Assembly: GCA_009929715.1 (NCBI GenBank)
Contig: RZZX01000005.1
Span: 1-63,126, forward strand
Direction of reading: 5' to 3'
DNA from: Bacteroidia bacterium
GTDB lineage: Bacteria; Bacteroidota; Bacteroidia; Bacteroidales; Bacteroidaceae
Length of the DNA stretch: 63,126 nt
Below are positions 28,492-37,367 of this stretch, one piece after another. The notes below the pieces were generated by a model. The model was not told the origin of the DNA, did not search any database, and was given only the letters and a program-made list of their open reading frames with translations. Positions within the stretch are counted from its first letter, which is position 1, and the number at the start of each line of letters is the position of its first letter. A program made the translations under genes and the position numbers.

Positions 28492-28531
28492 CTAGAAGAA
28501 GAGTCTTAGCATTAAAAGACCCTTCTTCTAG
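28492..28531 (-). terminator. Terminator of the fimbrillin-like gene at 28569
   Basis: A 16-base inverted repeat (CTAGAAGAAGAGTCTT against AAGACCCTTCTTCTAG). The single odd position is an A-C mismatch on the plus strand but a G-U pair on the minus strand, so it suits the minus-strand gene. Confidence 0.7.
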
Positions 28532-28568
28532 TTATAGATAAGAATGTTGTTTGCTTTAAACGCTTTTC

Positions 28569-29999
28569 TTATTTGGTTCCAACAAGTTTCACATTATCTA
28601 CACGGAAACCGGCACTGTTGGCCGACGCATTGGAGATAAATTCGATGGAAGTAAGTCCTTCTGGCAAATCACTTAACTGCACTGTTTGATACGTATTTGC
28701 TGTAGTGATATTTACGCTTGGAACAGTCATGGTTTTAGTTCCGCATTTTACAACAATAGCGTTTTGGTTGGCACTGCTATTGGCTGCAATATCGTAGCTG
28801 AGTTTTAGTTTTGTATAGCCAGTTGTTGAGAACCCTTTGATTTCCAAAGTAGCATCTTTACCAGATGCGAACCAGACATGGCCGTTTAGTGCTGAAGTAG
28901 AACGTACAGAGGCTGTACTGTAGGCGTTACTACCTAGTAAATTATCTGTAAAAGTAAATGTGCTATTATCCCAACCTGTGTATTCATTGATACTTGGCCA
29001 ATATTTATTAGTTTTCTTTTGTGGATCGCCAAATCCCTCCTCAAAAACAGTCTGCTCTACTCCAGGTTGAGGATCTTCTGGATCTGGATCTGGATCAACA
29101 TTACCGCCGCCCAAGTCGATGTTAATGTCACCTCCTGATACTTTTATCCAATCCGTGATGGTTGCTTGTCCCACGATGACCGCAGGTTTTCCACTATTAT
29201 CCGTGATGGTGGCTTCGTACGAATAGCTTGTAGAAGCATTCAATGCACTTCCAGCCAAGCTGTGTTTATACGTTTCAGTTCCAATCGTAAAAATAAGCTC
29301 CGCAGTGCTCCCTAGTTTTTCAACGGGCAAAACGATGGCTTCAGCTTTCATTGTATTAGTCTGAGCGGTCATTTTACAATTGATCGTTGCTGCACTTCCT
29401 GTTTGTGTAGCGAGTGCCGCATTAGCAAGGTCAAAAGTAGCTTTAGTGTCAGTTCCAGCTAGAGAAACCTTGATGTCTGACGCCCGAGTGCTTGTTTCGT
29501 TTTTGATATTTAGGACAATGCGTGCCAACTTATGTTCGAAATTCAAGCTCACTTTAGACGAACTTGTATTACTCAGTCCGGTATTATTTGTGGCATAGAG
29601 TAAATCGAGCTCTTTGGTCTGGTCGGCCACATCAATCGCTAAGCTGTTGTCTTTCAAATTTGATGTAAAAGGGTAGTAAGCAACAAAATCGACCTGACTA
29701 CCATCCGATGGAAAATAGATTGCTTCACCTATCGCTGTATGCGTTAATTCGCCCGTCATAGAGGCTTGGTATTGCATGTTGGCCGACAGTGCATTGGTTA
29801 GGTTACCATTGTGAGCTTTCATGAAGATACCCACTTTTTCGCCACCATTCCAAGCATTATCTGTTACCCTAGTGGTAGCGATAGCCGTTGAAAACTGGAT
29901 TGGATCTGTTGACTTCCATTCGTTTGTTTCCTCATTACAGCAGCTAGTAAAAGCTAAAGAAGTAAGAGCCGTTAAGCCTAAGAAATGTTTAATTTTCAT
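28569..29999 (-). CDS. Fimbrillin (Mfa-like) family lipoprotein with C-terminal beta-sandwich domain
   Basis: A 476-residue surface lipoprotein. The signal peptide ends in a lipobox (LAFTSC, C20). Residues of about 30-265 match the Mfa-like/fimbrillin pattern (WNGGEKVGIFMK, then VDFVAYYPF, LDLLYATN and LNFEHKLARIVLNIK). A D/P-rich hinge (DPDPDPEDPQPG) leads to a C-terminal domain (about 315-476) with FTDNLLGSNAYSTASVRS and ending GFRVDNVKLVGTK, which resembles jelly-roll carbohydrate-binding or choice-of-anchor domains. Third and last gene of the fimbrillin trio. Structural subunit versus stand-alone surface protein cannot be decided; no usher-like or Mfa2-type anchor is nearby. Confidence 0.82.
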   Translation of the reverse strand: MKIKHFLGLTALTSLAFTSCCNEETNEWKSTDPIQFSTAIATTRVTDNAWNGGEKVGIFMKAHNGNLTNALSANMQYQASMTGELTHTAIGEAIYFPSDGSQVDFVAYYPFTSNLKDNSLAIDVADQTKELDLLYATNNTGLSNTSSSKVSLNFEHKLARIVLNIKNETSTRASDIKVSLAGTDTKATFDLANAALATQTGSAATINCKMTAQTNTMKAEAIVLPVEKLGSTAELIFTIGTETYKHSLAGSALNASTSYSYEATITDNSGKPAVIVGQATITDWIKVSGGDINIDLGGGNVDPDPDPEDPQPGVEQTVFEEGFGDPQKKTNKYWPSINEYTGWDNSTFTFTDNLLGSNAYSTASVRSTSALNGHVWFASGKDATLEIKGFSTTGYTKLKLSYDIAANSSANQNAIVVKCGTKTMTVPSVNITTANTYQTVQLSDLPEGLTSIEFISNASANSAGFRVDNVKLVGTK

Positions 30000-30040
30000 G
30001 TTTTTAATGATTAGTGAATAGATTAATTATTTGATGAGAA

Positions 30041-30059
30041 CTGTTTTGATTTAAAACAG
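30041..30059. repeat. Short hairpin after the fimbrillin-nuclease gene
   Basis: CTGTTTT, five-base loop, AAAACAG, placed 4 bp after the stop codon of the minus-strand gene at 30064. Possible mRNA 3' stabiliser or weak terminator. Confidence 0.5.
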
Positions 30060-30063
30060 CCTT

Positions 30064-31659
30064 TTAATTCCATTTTGATTTATCTAAAGTTGCTTTAATC
30101 GTTTCATTGATGGAAGGGAAAAATGTGAAGCCCGTTTCATTCTCCAGCTCTTTAACAGAGACAGCATAATTCATATAATTTGTCCCCGAATAAACCTGGT
30201 TATTGAATCGGAATCCGATAGTGGTGAACCCCCCATTTACTTTACGAGCCAAAACCTTAAAGTAATAAGCAGGTATAGCCATCTCTTTGATGTAGTTCAC
30301 GCTGGTTTTCGGAGGAATGGCTCCGGTAACGACAAAGACCGTATCCGTCTCGTTCATCCAAGAGCGCACTTTATTCTCTAAAGAAGCCCAGATAGTCTGG
30401 TTCAATCCTTGCCCGATTTGTGGTGTCATGTTGCTATAATAGAACGTAGTCCTATTGGTCGCCTTATCACACGTTCGGTCGCCACTCGGTATTTGGTGTC
30501 CTCGGTCATACTTTCCACCAAATCCACTTTTGAGGTTCGCTTGATATTGGCTTGGGATCGTTGGATCATACGCCCAAGCATCTGTTCGGCCAGATCCCCC
30601 TATGCAAGCTTTAAATAAAGGATATGCCACCCAATAAGCAATCCGATGTTTTTTGCTATACAACATGCTGTAATTACGCATACTTCCTCCTGAAACAGGA
30701 TCTCTCATGGCATTCGGCATGTAATTATTAACATACATCAAATCCTGATCTTCTAGCACATTCTCAGTAATAATCGGTGTTTCCCTCCATTTCAAATAGT
30801 GCGCTTCAGGGTCTACCTCGCCAGGATTATCGCTATTACTTAGGTTGACATTATAATGATACAATGTTCCTTTCTTCAGTTCAGAGAGCGGAAGCGTATA
30901 TTCTCTCTTTTTTCCACCAGCTTCGATAATCAGTTTAATCGGCTCGATGGATGATTCCGGAATCAAAATAGCTTTTGCTATAGCCATAGTTCCAGTCGTA
31001 ACATACGTTGTATGCACCATTCCACCCGATTGATCATCGACGGTTAATTGTCCATTTCTTAAATCAAAGTTGCCCTTTGTCTTTACTCCCGATAGCTTTA
31101 AAGTTACATCTCCTAATCCTTCTGCCGTGTTGCTTTTTATAGTAAACATCAGGTGAGACAATTGGTGTGAAAAGCTGAGGTTAAGGGCATTCGATCGCGG
31201 AGTTATAGCCGTTAGGTTGTCCGAATACATCAAATCCAAACTCTCTGGATCCGTTTGGTCAGTGATATCGATTGGGTAATTAAATGTGTTTGTAAGTCTC
31301 TTTTGTGGGTAATACGCTATAAAATCGACAGCTGTTCCATCTTTTGGAAAAGAGATTCCAGTTCCGATAGGGTGAAAATTTCCGTCGCCTTCGGTGGTGG
31401 CATACAACCGGTTTTCCGCCCCATCGATGATAGAGGCTGTTGAAAGCACCTCGCCATTTTTTTTCATATACACCCCAATCGAATCATTGGCAGTCCATGC
31501 CATGCCGCTAGCCCGAGTTTGGTTACTCCCAATGACTTGCGAAGTAAACAAAATTTCAGATTGATTATTCTCAGGAGCGATGTCCTGAATACCCTCTTGT
31601 TGGCTACACGCTGTAAAACTTAGTAGAAGAACGATACTCCAAAAGGTTTGTTTCATCAT
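30064..31659 (-). CDS. Fimbrillin-like lipoprotein fused to a DNA/RNA non-specific endonuclease
   Basis: A 531-residue lipoprotein (lipobox SFTAC, C18) with two parts. Residues of about 30-275 are Mfa-like (AWTANDSIGVYMKKNGE, VDFIAYYPQKR, LDLMYSDN, LNLSFSHQLSHLMFTIK). After a hinge, residues of about 305-531 are a NUC1-type nuclease: AYWVAYPLFKAC, the catalytic DRGHQIPSGDR (D385-R386-G387-H388, H388 the general base), and the metal-binding asparagine in LNQTIWASLE (N420). All catalytic features are kept, so it should be an active, Mg-dependent nuclease displayed on the cell surface, able to cut DNA and RNA without sequence preference. It sits between two other fimbrillin-like lipoproteins. 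Confidence 0.88.
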   Translation of the reverse strand: MMKQTFWSIVLLLSFTACSQQEGIQDIAPENNQSEILFTSQVIGSNQTRASGMAWTANDSIGVYMKKNGEVLSTASIIDGAENRLYATTEGDGNFHPIGTGISFPKDGTAVDFIAYYPQKRLTNTFNYPIDITDQTDPESLDLMYSDNLTAITPRSNALNLSFSHQLSHLMFTIKSNTAEGLGDVTLKLSGVKTKGNFDLRNGQLTVDDQSGGMVHTTYVTTGTMAIAKAILIPESSIEPIKLIIEAGGKKREYTLPLSELKKGTLYHYNVNLSNSDNPGEVDPEAHYLKWRETPIITENVLEDQDLMYVNNYMPNAMRDPVSGGSMRNYSMLYSKKHRIAYWVAYPLFKACIGGSGRTDAWAYDPTIPSQYQANLKSGFGGKYDRGHQIPSGDRTCDKATNRTTFYYSNMTPQIGQGLNQTIWASLENKVRSWMNETDTVFVVTGAIPPKTSVNYIKEMAIPAYYFKVLARKVNGGFTTIGFRFNNQVYSGTNYMNYAVSVKELENETGFTFFPSINETIKATLDKSKWN

Positions 31660-31744
31660 GCAAATAGAATTTAATTAATAGATACCATCCTCATTTCTTG
31701 AGGATTATGTTTAAGTGAGAATTACGTACGTTCGTAGTGAGTGA

Positions 31745-31783
31745 AGTCCTGCTACCCTTTCATTCCGAAAGAGCAGCAGGACT
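31745..31783. repeat. Intercistronic hairpin between two fimbrillin-like genes
   Basis: AGTCCTGCT (31745-31753) pairs with AGCAGGACT (31775-31783), with an inner CTTTC/GAAAG arm. No T run follows on the minus strand, so it may be an mRNA processing or stability element. Confidence 0.7.
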
Positions 31784-31806
31784 CTGCCTCTATTTAAAAC
31801 AGTTGA

Positions 31807-33144
31807 TTATTCGGCGTTGATGCCAAATAAAAGCACTCTAGCGTCAGTCCCTTTTATAGACTCAAAGGTGAGAGTTGTTTGGGCCGTTATGCCTTCTAAT
31901 GTAAATGTTTTTAGATGAGCTTGTCCCGGGTTTACTGTAAATAGGTATGGTGAAGAGGTGCTTGTCATGTTTGCGTCCGGTGTTAAAGGTTCAGTAACAG
32001 ATGCACTCCCATTAATTGTTCCCCCATTGTTGACTGTAATCTTAACAGATCCCGTTTTGTTGTTCCAGGCCATGCCATGCAGTGACAATTTCACTTTGCC
32101 TTCGCCGATCAGCTCTGTTTGATAAACACCAGGTGAAGAAGAAGACCCCAACTTCAGGCAGCTGTATTCGGTCTCATCTATTTTCACTTTTCCACCATAG
32201 GCATATGTTTGTACAGCAGAGGTTGGCTGTGTAGGGAGCACTACATTGCTCGTGTAAGAAACAGCTGTAGTAGGCTCATCCTCCGTTAGATCCTCGCTAC
32301 CTTCAGTGCCTACACCCCAAGGCACAATTGTAGCCTCTCCTATCACCTCTACCGGTGCTTCCGGTTTGCCTGTTAATTTCAGAGTATAGAGATACTGCTT
32401 ACCTTTTTCAAAATCAATGTTGGTCAAATCCCAAGTATATGATTTGTTATCCTTACTTAAAACCACCTTGCCCCCTTTTCCTGGTAAAATCAAGGCCATA
32501 GCTTGCGCCTGAGAGACACTCATAGCAAGGCTCTTTTCGACAGATCCTTCCGATAGAACGCCTGTAGCAAGGTTAAAGGAAGCCTGTGTTTTCCGTGTAA
32601 GAGAAGCCGTTACTCCAGTTGCTTCGGAACCATTATCAAGTACCACCTTTAAGGTCAGTTTTGAAAGCTGATGTTCGAAAGCCAATGGAACTTTTTCAGT
32701 GAATGTTTTTGAGTAAGTTGTTGAAGGAGCCGCATACAAAAGATCGTGATCAACCCTTGTCTCATCGGCTAAATCGATCGGATAATTATGATTATTAATC
32801 GTTGTAGAATAAGGATAGTAAGCTACAAATTTCACCGTGCTTCCATCCGCAGGGTAACTAGCCGCTTGGTTATCGGCTGGTGTCATAGCCCCAGTTGTTG
32901 CCACATGATACGCTTTATTATTCACCCCTGTGATTGGAGCAAATTCTGATTCACCAGTCATGAAAAGACCGATTTGTTCACTACCTGTCCAAACAGATTC
33001 GATGCGTGTTGTGGCATCTTGGATGGAGGCATTTAATTGTACTTTTCCTGTCGAAGAAAGCGCCTGAACATCATCGCTTGAACAGGAATTCAGAGAGGCT
33101 GATGCAACGATTGCACCCAATGCATAATAATAAATCCGTTTCAT
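31807..33144 (-). CDS. Fimbrillin (Mfa-like) family lipoprotein
   Basis: A 445-residue lipoprotein, first gene of the trio. Lipobox ASLNSC (C21). The Mfa-like region spans about residues 25-275: VWTGSEQIGLFMTGE, VKFVAYYPYS, HDLLYAAPS, PLAFEHQLSKLTLKVVLDN. The C-terminal part (about 300-445) is a different beta-rich domain (AVSYTSNVVLPTQP, ending in DARVLLFGINAE) with no catalytic motif I recognise. A -10-like sequence lies at 33191-33198 on the minus strand. Whether it polymerises as a fimbria is unknown. Confidence 0.82.
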   Translation of the reverse strand: MKRIYYYALGAIVASASLNSCSSDDVQALSSTGKVQLNASIQDATTRIESVWTGSEQIGLFMTGESEFAPITGVNNKAYHVATTGAMTPADNQAASYPADGSTVKFVAYYPYSTTINNHNYPIDLADETRVDHDLLYAAPSTTYSKTFTEKVPLAFEHQLSKLTLKVVLDNGSEATGVTASLTRKTQASFNLATGVLSEGSVEKSLAMSVSQAQAMALILPGKGGKVVLSKDNKSYTWDLTNIDFEKGKQYLYTLKLTGKPEAPVEVIGEATIVPWGVGTEGSEDLTEDEPTTAVSYTSNVVLPTQPTSAVQTYAYGGKVKIDETEYSCLKLGSSSSPGVYQTELIGEGKVKLSLHGMAWNNKTGSVKITVNNGGTINGSASVTEPLTPDANMTSTSSPYLFTVNPGQAHLKTFTLEGITAQTTLTFESIKGTDARVLLFGINAE

Positions 33145-33190
33145 TTTAACTGTTTAATTTTTATTTATTTATTGAGCTGGAATTTGTATG

Positions 33191-33198
33191 CAAAAGTA
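33191..33198 (-). promoter_or_regulatory. Putative -10 element of the fimbrillin trio
   Basis: TACTTTTG on the minus strand, about 47 bp upstream of the start at 33144; -33 element not clear. Confidence 0.45.
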
Positions 33199-33803
33199 AT
33201 GGTTCAATATTACTAAAATGTTTCGGGATTATGAATAAACCTTTGCTAAAATATGGTAAAAATGTTAAAGAACACAGAGATGATAGAACAATCTTAACTA
33301 AAAGAGATGATAAATGAACTATTGGCTCCTTTTACTTTTGGTGTTGTTCTTTTTTGAGTTCTAATCGTTGTAAATGAGCTTGTTTTCTTAATAAGCTTCT
33401 TTCTTTCGTGTTCGAACAGTTTTGTTGAATGCTTGTATAATCCTTTGTTTATCGTTGTTTGCGATTCTTTTTTTATGGTTCAAAAGATTGATAAATGTCA
33501 GCTTCCTATGAGAAACGCCTAACTCTGCTTTTACGTCTCTCTTTACTCTTTTTTTTAATCAATTAACGTAAAAAATAGTTCTTTCTTTTTGTCTTAGTTC
33601 TGTGACCTGTAAGAGTCTTTTTTTCTTCTCTTCTTCCTATTGTTTAAGCCTTGTCATAGCTTTATTGAAAGGCTTTTTGCCTTTGATTGTGTTGGTGTTT
33701 ATTCTTAACAATTAATAAACACGCTTGCGATGAGCGACTTTTTTTGAAAGCTCTCAATCGAAATTAGCCGAGTAGCTCTATCGGCCATTTGAAAAATTTC
33801 TTG

Positions 33804-33811
33804 TAAGTTTG
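33804..33811 (+). promoter_or_regulatory. Putative -10 element of rnhB
   Basis: TAAGTTTG matches TAnnTTTG, 35 bp before the rnhB ATG. A TTTG lies only 12 bp upstream, too close to be a proper -33. Confidence 0.45.
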
Positions 33812-33846
33812 TCGTTTCATAATAAGTAAAAAGAAGATAGAAAACG

Positions 33847-34458
33847 ATGTTATTGCCCTATTTGCATGCTGAATTGATAGAAGCCGGTTGTGATGAGGCC
33901 GGACGGGGCTGTTTGGCTGGTGCGGTCTATGCCGCTGCTGTTATCCTTCCTCCCGATTTTAAAAACGAGTTGTTGAACGATTCAAAACAGCTAACCGAGA
34001 AGCAGCGTTACCTGCTACGCGAAGTGATTGAAAGAGAGGCGGTCGCTTGGGCTGTTGGCGTAGTTTATCCCCAAGAAATTGATCAAATTAATATTTTGAA
34101 TGCCTCTTTTTTGGCCATGCACCGGGCTATAGAACAACTTCGGTGTACCCCTCAGCACTTGCTGATCGATGGTAACCGCTTTAAGGCTTACCCCGATATA
34201 CCTCATACTACAGTGGTTAAAGGCGATGGGAAATACCTCTCTATTGCTGCCGCCTCTGTCTTGGCAAAAACTTACCGAGACGACTATATGGCCGGCTTAC
34301 ACCAAACCCATCCCTGCTATGATTGGGATCACAATAAAGGGTATCCCACTAAAAAACACCGGGCAGCTATTGCCGAGCATGGAGCGACTCCTTATCACCG
34401 GATGAGCTTTAATCTATTGGGCGATCAGCAGTTGACCCTTGATTTTAAGACCGAATAA
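33847..34458 (+). CDS. rnhB: Ribonuclease HII
   Basis: Removes single ribonucleotides and RNA primers from DNA. The hallmark [18 protein letters not shown] gives the first catalytic pair (D16, E17), followed by LNDSKQL (third acidic residue) and [19 protein letters not shown] (fourth region). The C-terminus ends in YHRMSF(N)L, typical of the family. 203 residues. Single gene, closed by a strong terminator shared with corA. Confidence 0.95.
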   Translation: MLLPYLHAELIEAGCDEAGRGCLAGAVYAAAVILPPDFKNELLNDSKQLTEKQRYLLREVIEREAVAWAVGVVYPQEIDQINILNASFLAMHRAIEQLRCTPQHLLIDGNRFKAYPDIPHTTVVKGDGKYLSIAAASVLAKTYRDDYMAGLHQTHPCYDWDHNKGYPTKKHRAAIAEHGATPYHRMSFNLLGDQQLTLDFKTE

Positions 34459-34515
34459 AAACGCTTGTTGGCTACTGATTTTAACCCGCTAGTTGGGTTG
34501 ATCGTTTCTAAGAAC

Positions 34516-34562
34516 TGCCAAGAGGGGGCCAACCGTTTTCATCGGTTGACCCCCTCTTGGCA
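34516..34562. terminator. Bidirectional terminator between rnhB and corA
   Basis: A 20-base inverted repeat (left arm from 34516, right arm ending 34562) with one imperfect pair and a seven-base loop. It serves the convergent genes rnhB (+) and corA (-). Confidence 0.8.
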
Positions 34563-34587
34563 GCATAAAAAGTAACGAGTACTCTTT

Positions 34588-35517
34588 CTAAAACCATCTA
34601 ATACGTTTAAATATCGCAAACGCCAATCCCGATAAAGCGATGGAGCAGAGCACGATAAAGAGAAAAGCATGTGGCATCTCTTCGATAGAGATATCCACAT
34701 TCATTCCATAGAAACTAGCAATCAGCGTGGGTAGCATCAAGATGATCGAGAGACTAGTCATTCGTTTCATGATCGTATTGACATTGTTCGATATAATCGA
34801 AGCAAAGGCATCCATGGTACCTGTTAAGATATCGCTATAGATATTAACCGTGTTATAAGCCTGTTTAAGTTCGATAATCACATCTTCTACCAACTCTTCA
34901 TCCAGATAGTCCGTGTCTTGAAAGATACTCCTGAGCTTGCCGATCATCACTTCATTGCCTCGGATAGAAGTATTGAAATAGACCAATGTTTTCTGAAGCC
35001 TCATGAGTCGCAGCAAATCCTCGTTACGAATACTTCGTTCCAATTCCTTTTCGGCAGCAGCAATGTCGACGTTGATTTGCTTCAGATATTTCAAAAACCA
35101 AACGGCCGAGGAGTAGATGAGGCGGAAAATCAAGTCGAGCTTGTTTCTGACTACAATCCCTTTGCGCCGCGTATGTTCGATGAAATCGGCAATCATATCG
35201 GCTTGTTGATAACAGATCGATATAATAATCTCATTATTTGTAATGATGCCAATAGGGACCGTTCCGAACGGGTAGCTTTTATCTTGTTTATTTTGCACTG
35301 GAATGCGTAAGATCGTAAGCAGCCAGTCGCCTTCTGTCTCGGTGTGAGGCCTTTCGTCACTATCGGCAATGTCATTTAGGAAAGATTCGGGCACATTCAA
35401 CTCCTGTGTGAGAAAGTTGAAGTCGTCACTGTTGGGACATGTTACATTTATCCAGCTGTTGGGAAGCCACTGCTTTTTTTCGATAAAGCCAGCCTCACAA
35501 TAAAGATAGGTTCTCAT
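34588..35517 (-). CDS. corA: CorA-type divalent cation transporter
   Basis: Pentameric Mg2+ (or Co2+) channel of the inner membrane. A large cytoplasmic domain (about 1-245) is followed by two C-terminal membrane helices; the selectivity motif is in FYGMNV, just after the first helix, and the protein ends in a basic KRIRWF. Start at 35517 (MRTYLYCE) gives 309 residues; an upstream in-frame start at 35559 adds 14 residues unlike the family. A -10-like sequence at 35658 on this strand implies a leader of about 140 bases. Mg2+ is the expected substrate, but the family also includes Zn2+ and Co2+ transporters. Confidence 0.9.
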   Translation of the reverse strand: MRTYLYCEAGFIEKKQWLPNSWINVTCPNSDDFNFLTQELNVPESFLNDIADSDERPHTETEGDWLLTILRIPVQNKQDKSYPFGTVPIGIITNNEIIISICYQQADMIADFIEHTRRKGIVVRNKLDLIFRLIYSSAVWFLKYLKQINVDIAAAEKELERSIRNEDLLRLMRLQKTLVYFNTSIRGNEVMIGKLRSIFQDTDYLDEELVEDVIIELKQAYNTVNIYSDILTGTMDAFASIISNNVNTIMKRMTSLSIILMLPTLIASFYGMNVDISIEEMPHAFLFIVLCSIALSGLAFAIFKRIRWF

Positions 35518-35657
35518 CTTATTGCCTCCTTTTCGTTTACTAATAACGATCAGAGGCATGCCGATGCTGACGCTCTGCTCGTTTGTTAATGAATACTGTG
35601 GTTGTACCTTCGCGGGTTTGAATCGTCCATATTTCTATAGATTGTTTTTAAGCGGTG

Positions 35658-35665
35658 CAAAAGTA
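35658..35665 (-). promoter_or_regulatory. Putative -10 element of corA
   Basis: TACTTTTG on the minus strand followed by CACC, the common Bacteroidales -10/+1 context; -33 element weak. Confidence 0.4.
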
Positions 35666-35740
35666 GGTAAATTTATTGGGATAATAGCTGTTAGTAAGTA
35701 CGCTTAACATAGATTAAGCGTGTTTTCCGCCAACTTTTTG

Positions 35741-35748
35741 TACCTTTG
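35741..35748 (+). promoter_or_regulatory. -10 element of gpmI
   Basis: TACCTTTG, 37 bp before the gpmI ATG; no clear TTTG at the -33 distance. Confidence 0.55.
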
Positions 35749-35785
35749 TAGCCGAAAACAGAACGATCATTTAAATACAAAACAT

Positions 35786-37300
35786 ATGGGTAAGAAAGCT
35801 CTTTTAGTCATCCTCGATGGTTGGGGATTAGGTAATCAGGGAAAAAGCGATGTTATTTTCAATACGCCTACGCCGTATTGGGACTATTTGTTGGCCACTT
35901 ATCCACACGCTAAGCTTGAGGCGAGTGGAGAGAATGTTGGTTTACCAGACGGTCAGATGGGCAACTCAGAAGTGGGTCACTTAAACATCGGTGCTGGTCG
36001 TGTGGTTTATCAGGATTTGGTAAAGATAAACCGTGCTTGTGCCGATAACTCTATTCTGCAAAATCCGGAAGTGGTAGCCGCTTTCTCTTATGCGAAGGCT
36101 AATGGTAAGAGTGTTCACTTGATGGGATTAACCTCCGACGGTGGAGTACATAGCTCTTTGGATCACCTCTTCAAGCTTTGCGATATTGCTCAAACCTATG
36201 AAATCAAAAACACCTTTGTGCACTGTTTCATGGATGGTCGTGATACCGATCCAAAGAGTGGAAAAGGTTTTATTGAACAATTAGAAGCTCATTGTGCGAA
36301 AGCAGGTAGTCACATTGGTTCTATCATTGGACGTTATTATGCCATGGACCGTGACAAGCGTTGGGAGCGTGTCAAAGAAGCCTATGATTTGTTGGTTCAT
36401 GGAACAGGAAAGCAAGCCACTGATATGGTGCAAGCCATGCAGGAATCTTACGATGAGGGCGTGACCGATGAATTTATTAAACCGATAGTGAATAGCTCTG
36501 TTGATGGAAGAATCAAGGAAGGCGATGTGGTTATTTTCTTCAATTACCGCAACGACCGTGCTAAAGAACTAACCACTGTTTTGACTCAACAAGAGATGCC
36601 TGAAGCTGGCATGCAGACCATTCCTGGTTTGCAGTTTTACTGCATGACACCTTACGATGCTTCTTTCAAGGGCGTGCACATCTTATTTGATAAAGATAAT
36701 GTGAACAATACGCTCGGTGAGTACTTGGCCGAAAAGAAGTTGAGTCAGCTTCATATCGCTGAAACAGAGAAGTATGCTCATGTAACCTTCTTCTTTAATG
36801 GTGGACGTGAAACTCCTTATGCACAGGAAGAGCGTATTTTAGTACCTTCACCTAAAGTGGCTACTTACGACTTGAAGCCGGAAATGAGTGCTTATGAGGT
36901 GAAAGATAAATTGGTGGCTGCTATTCGTGAAGACCGATTTGACTTTATTGTGGTGAATTACGCCAATGGCGATATGGTAGGCCATACCGGCATCTACGGT
37001 GCTATTGAAAAAGCTGTCATTACTGTCGATGCTTGTTTGAAAGAGACCATTGAAGCTGCTAAGGCAAGCGGTTATGAAGCCATTATTATTGCCGATCACG
37101 GAAATGCCGATTACGCAATGAATGCCGATGGAACACCAAACACAGCGCACTCGCTGAATCCAGTACCTTGCGTTTATGTAACAGAAAATAAGGCAGCACA
37201 AGTAGCCGACGGTCGTCTGGCTGATGTTGCTCCAACGATTTTGACCATCATGGGGCAAGAGATTCCTGTTGAAATGACTGGACAAGTTCTGATCAAGTAA
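35786..37300 (+). CDS. gpmI: 2,3-bisphosphoglycerate-independent phosphoglycerate mutase
   Basis: Interconverts 3- and 2-phosphoglycerate in glycolysis using two Mn2+ ions. Metal ligand D11 is in VILDGWG and the phosphorylated serine is S61 in [17 protein letters not shown]; the late metal sites are in [12 protein letters not shown] and [10 protein letters not shown]. With the start at 35786 (MGKKALLVI) it has 504 residues, the normal length; a start at 35720 would precede the -10 element. A strong terminator follows at once. Confidence 0.96.
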   Translation: MGKKALLVILDGWGLGNQGKSDVIFNTPTPYWDYLLATYPHAKLEASGENVGLPDGQMGNSEVGHLNIGAGRVVYQDLVKINRACADNSILQNPEVVAAFSYAKANGKSVHLMGLTSDGGVHSSLDHLFKLCDIAQTYEIKNTFVHCFMDGRDTDPKSGKGFIEQLEAHCAKAGSHIGSIIGRYYAMDRDKRWERVKEAYDLLVHGTGKQATDMVQAMQESYDEGVTDEFIKPIVNSSVDGRIKEGDVVIFFNYRNDRAKELTTVLTQQEMPEAGMQTIPGLQFYCMTPYDASFKGVHILFDKDNVNNTLGEYLAEKKLSQLHIAETEKYAHVTFFFNGGRETPYAQEERILVPSPKVATYDLKPEMSAYEVKDKLVAAIREDRFDFIVVNYANGDMVGHTGIYGAIEKAVITVDACLKETIEAAKASGYEAIIIADHGNADYAMNADGTPNTAHSLNPVPCVYVTENKAAQVADGRLADVAPTILTIMGQEIPVEMTGQVLIK

Positions 37301-37320
37301 AATAAAATATATTCATTTAG

Positions 37321-37359
37321 AGAGGGTGGAGTTCTCGACTCCGCCCTCTTTCGTCTTTT
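37321..37359 (+). terminator. Terminator of gpmI
   Basis: AGAGGGTGGAGT, loop TCTCG, ACTCCGCCCTCT (one G-U pair), followed by TTCGTCTTTTC. It ends only 9 bp before the next start codon at 37368. Confidence 0.85.
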
Positions 37360-37367
37360 CTAAGTTT

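Larger units (their letters stand above)
33145..33846. other. Long A/T-rich intergenic region, no gene recognised
   Basis: About 700 bp separates the divergent fimbrillin trio and rnhB. Both strands have frequent stops and long T and TTCTTT-like tracts. It contains the putative promoters at both ends and one perfect short hairpin (AAAGGC-TTTTT-GCCTTT at 33668-33684). I see no tRNA or known structured RNA. Confidence 0.6.
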
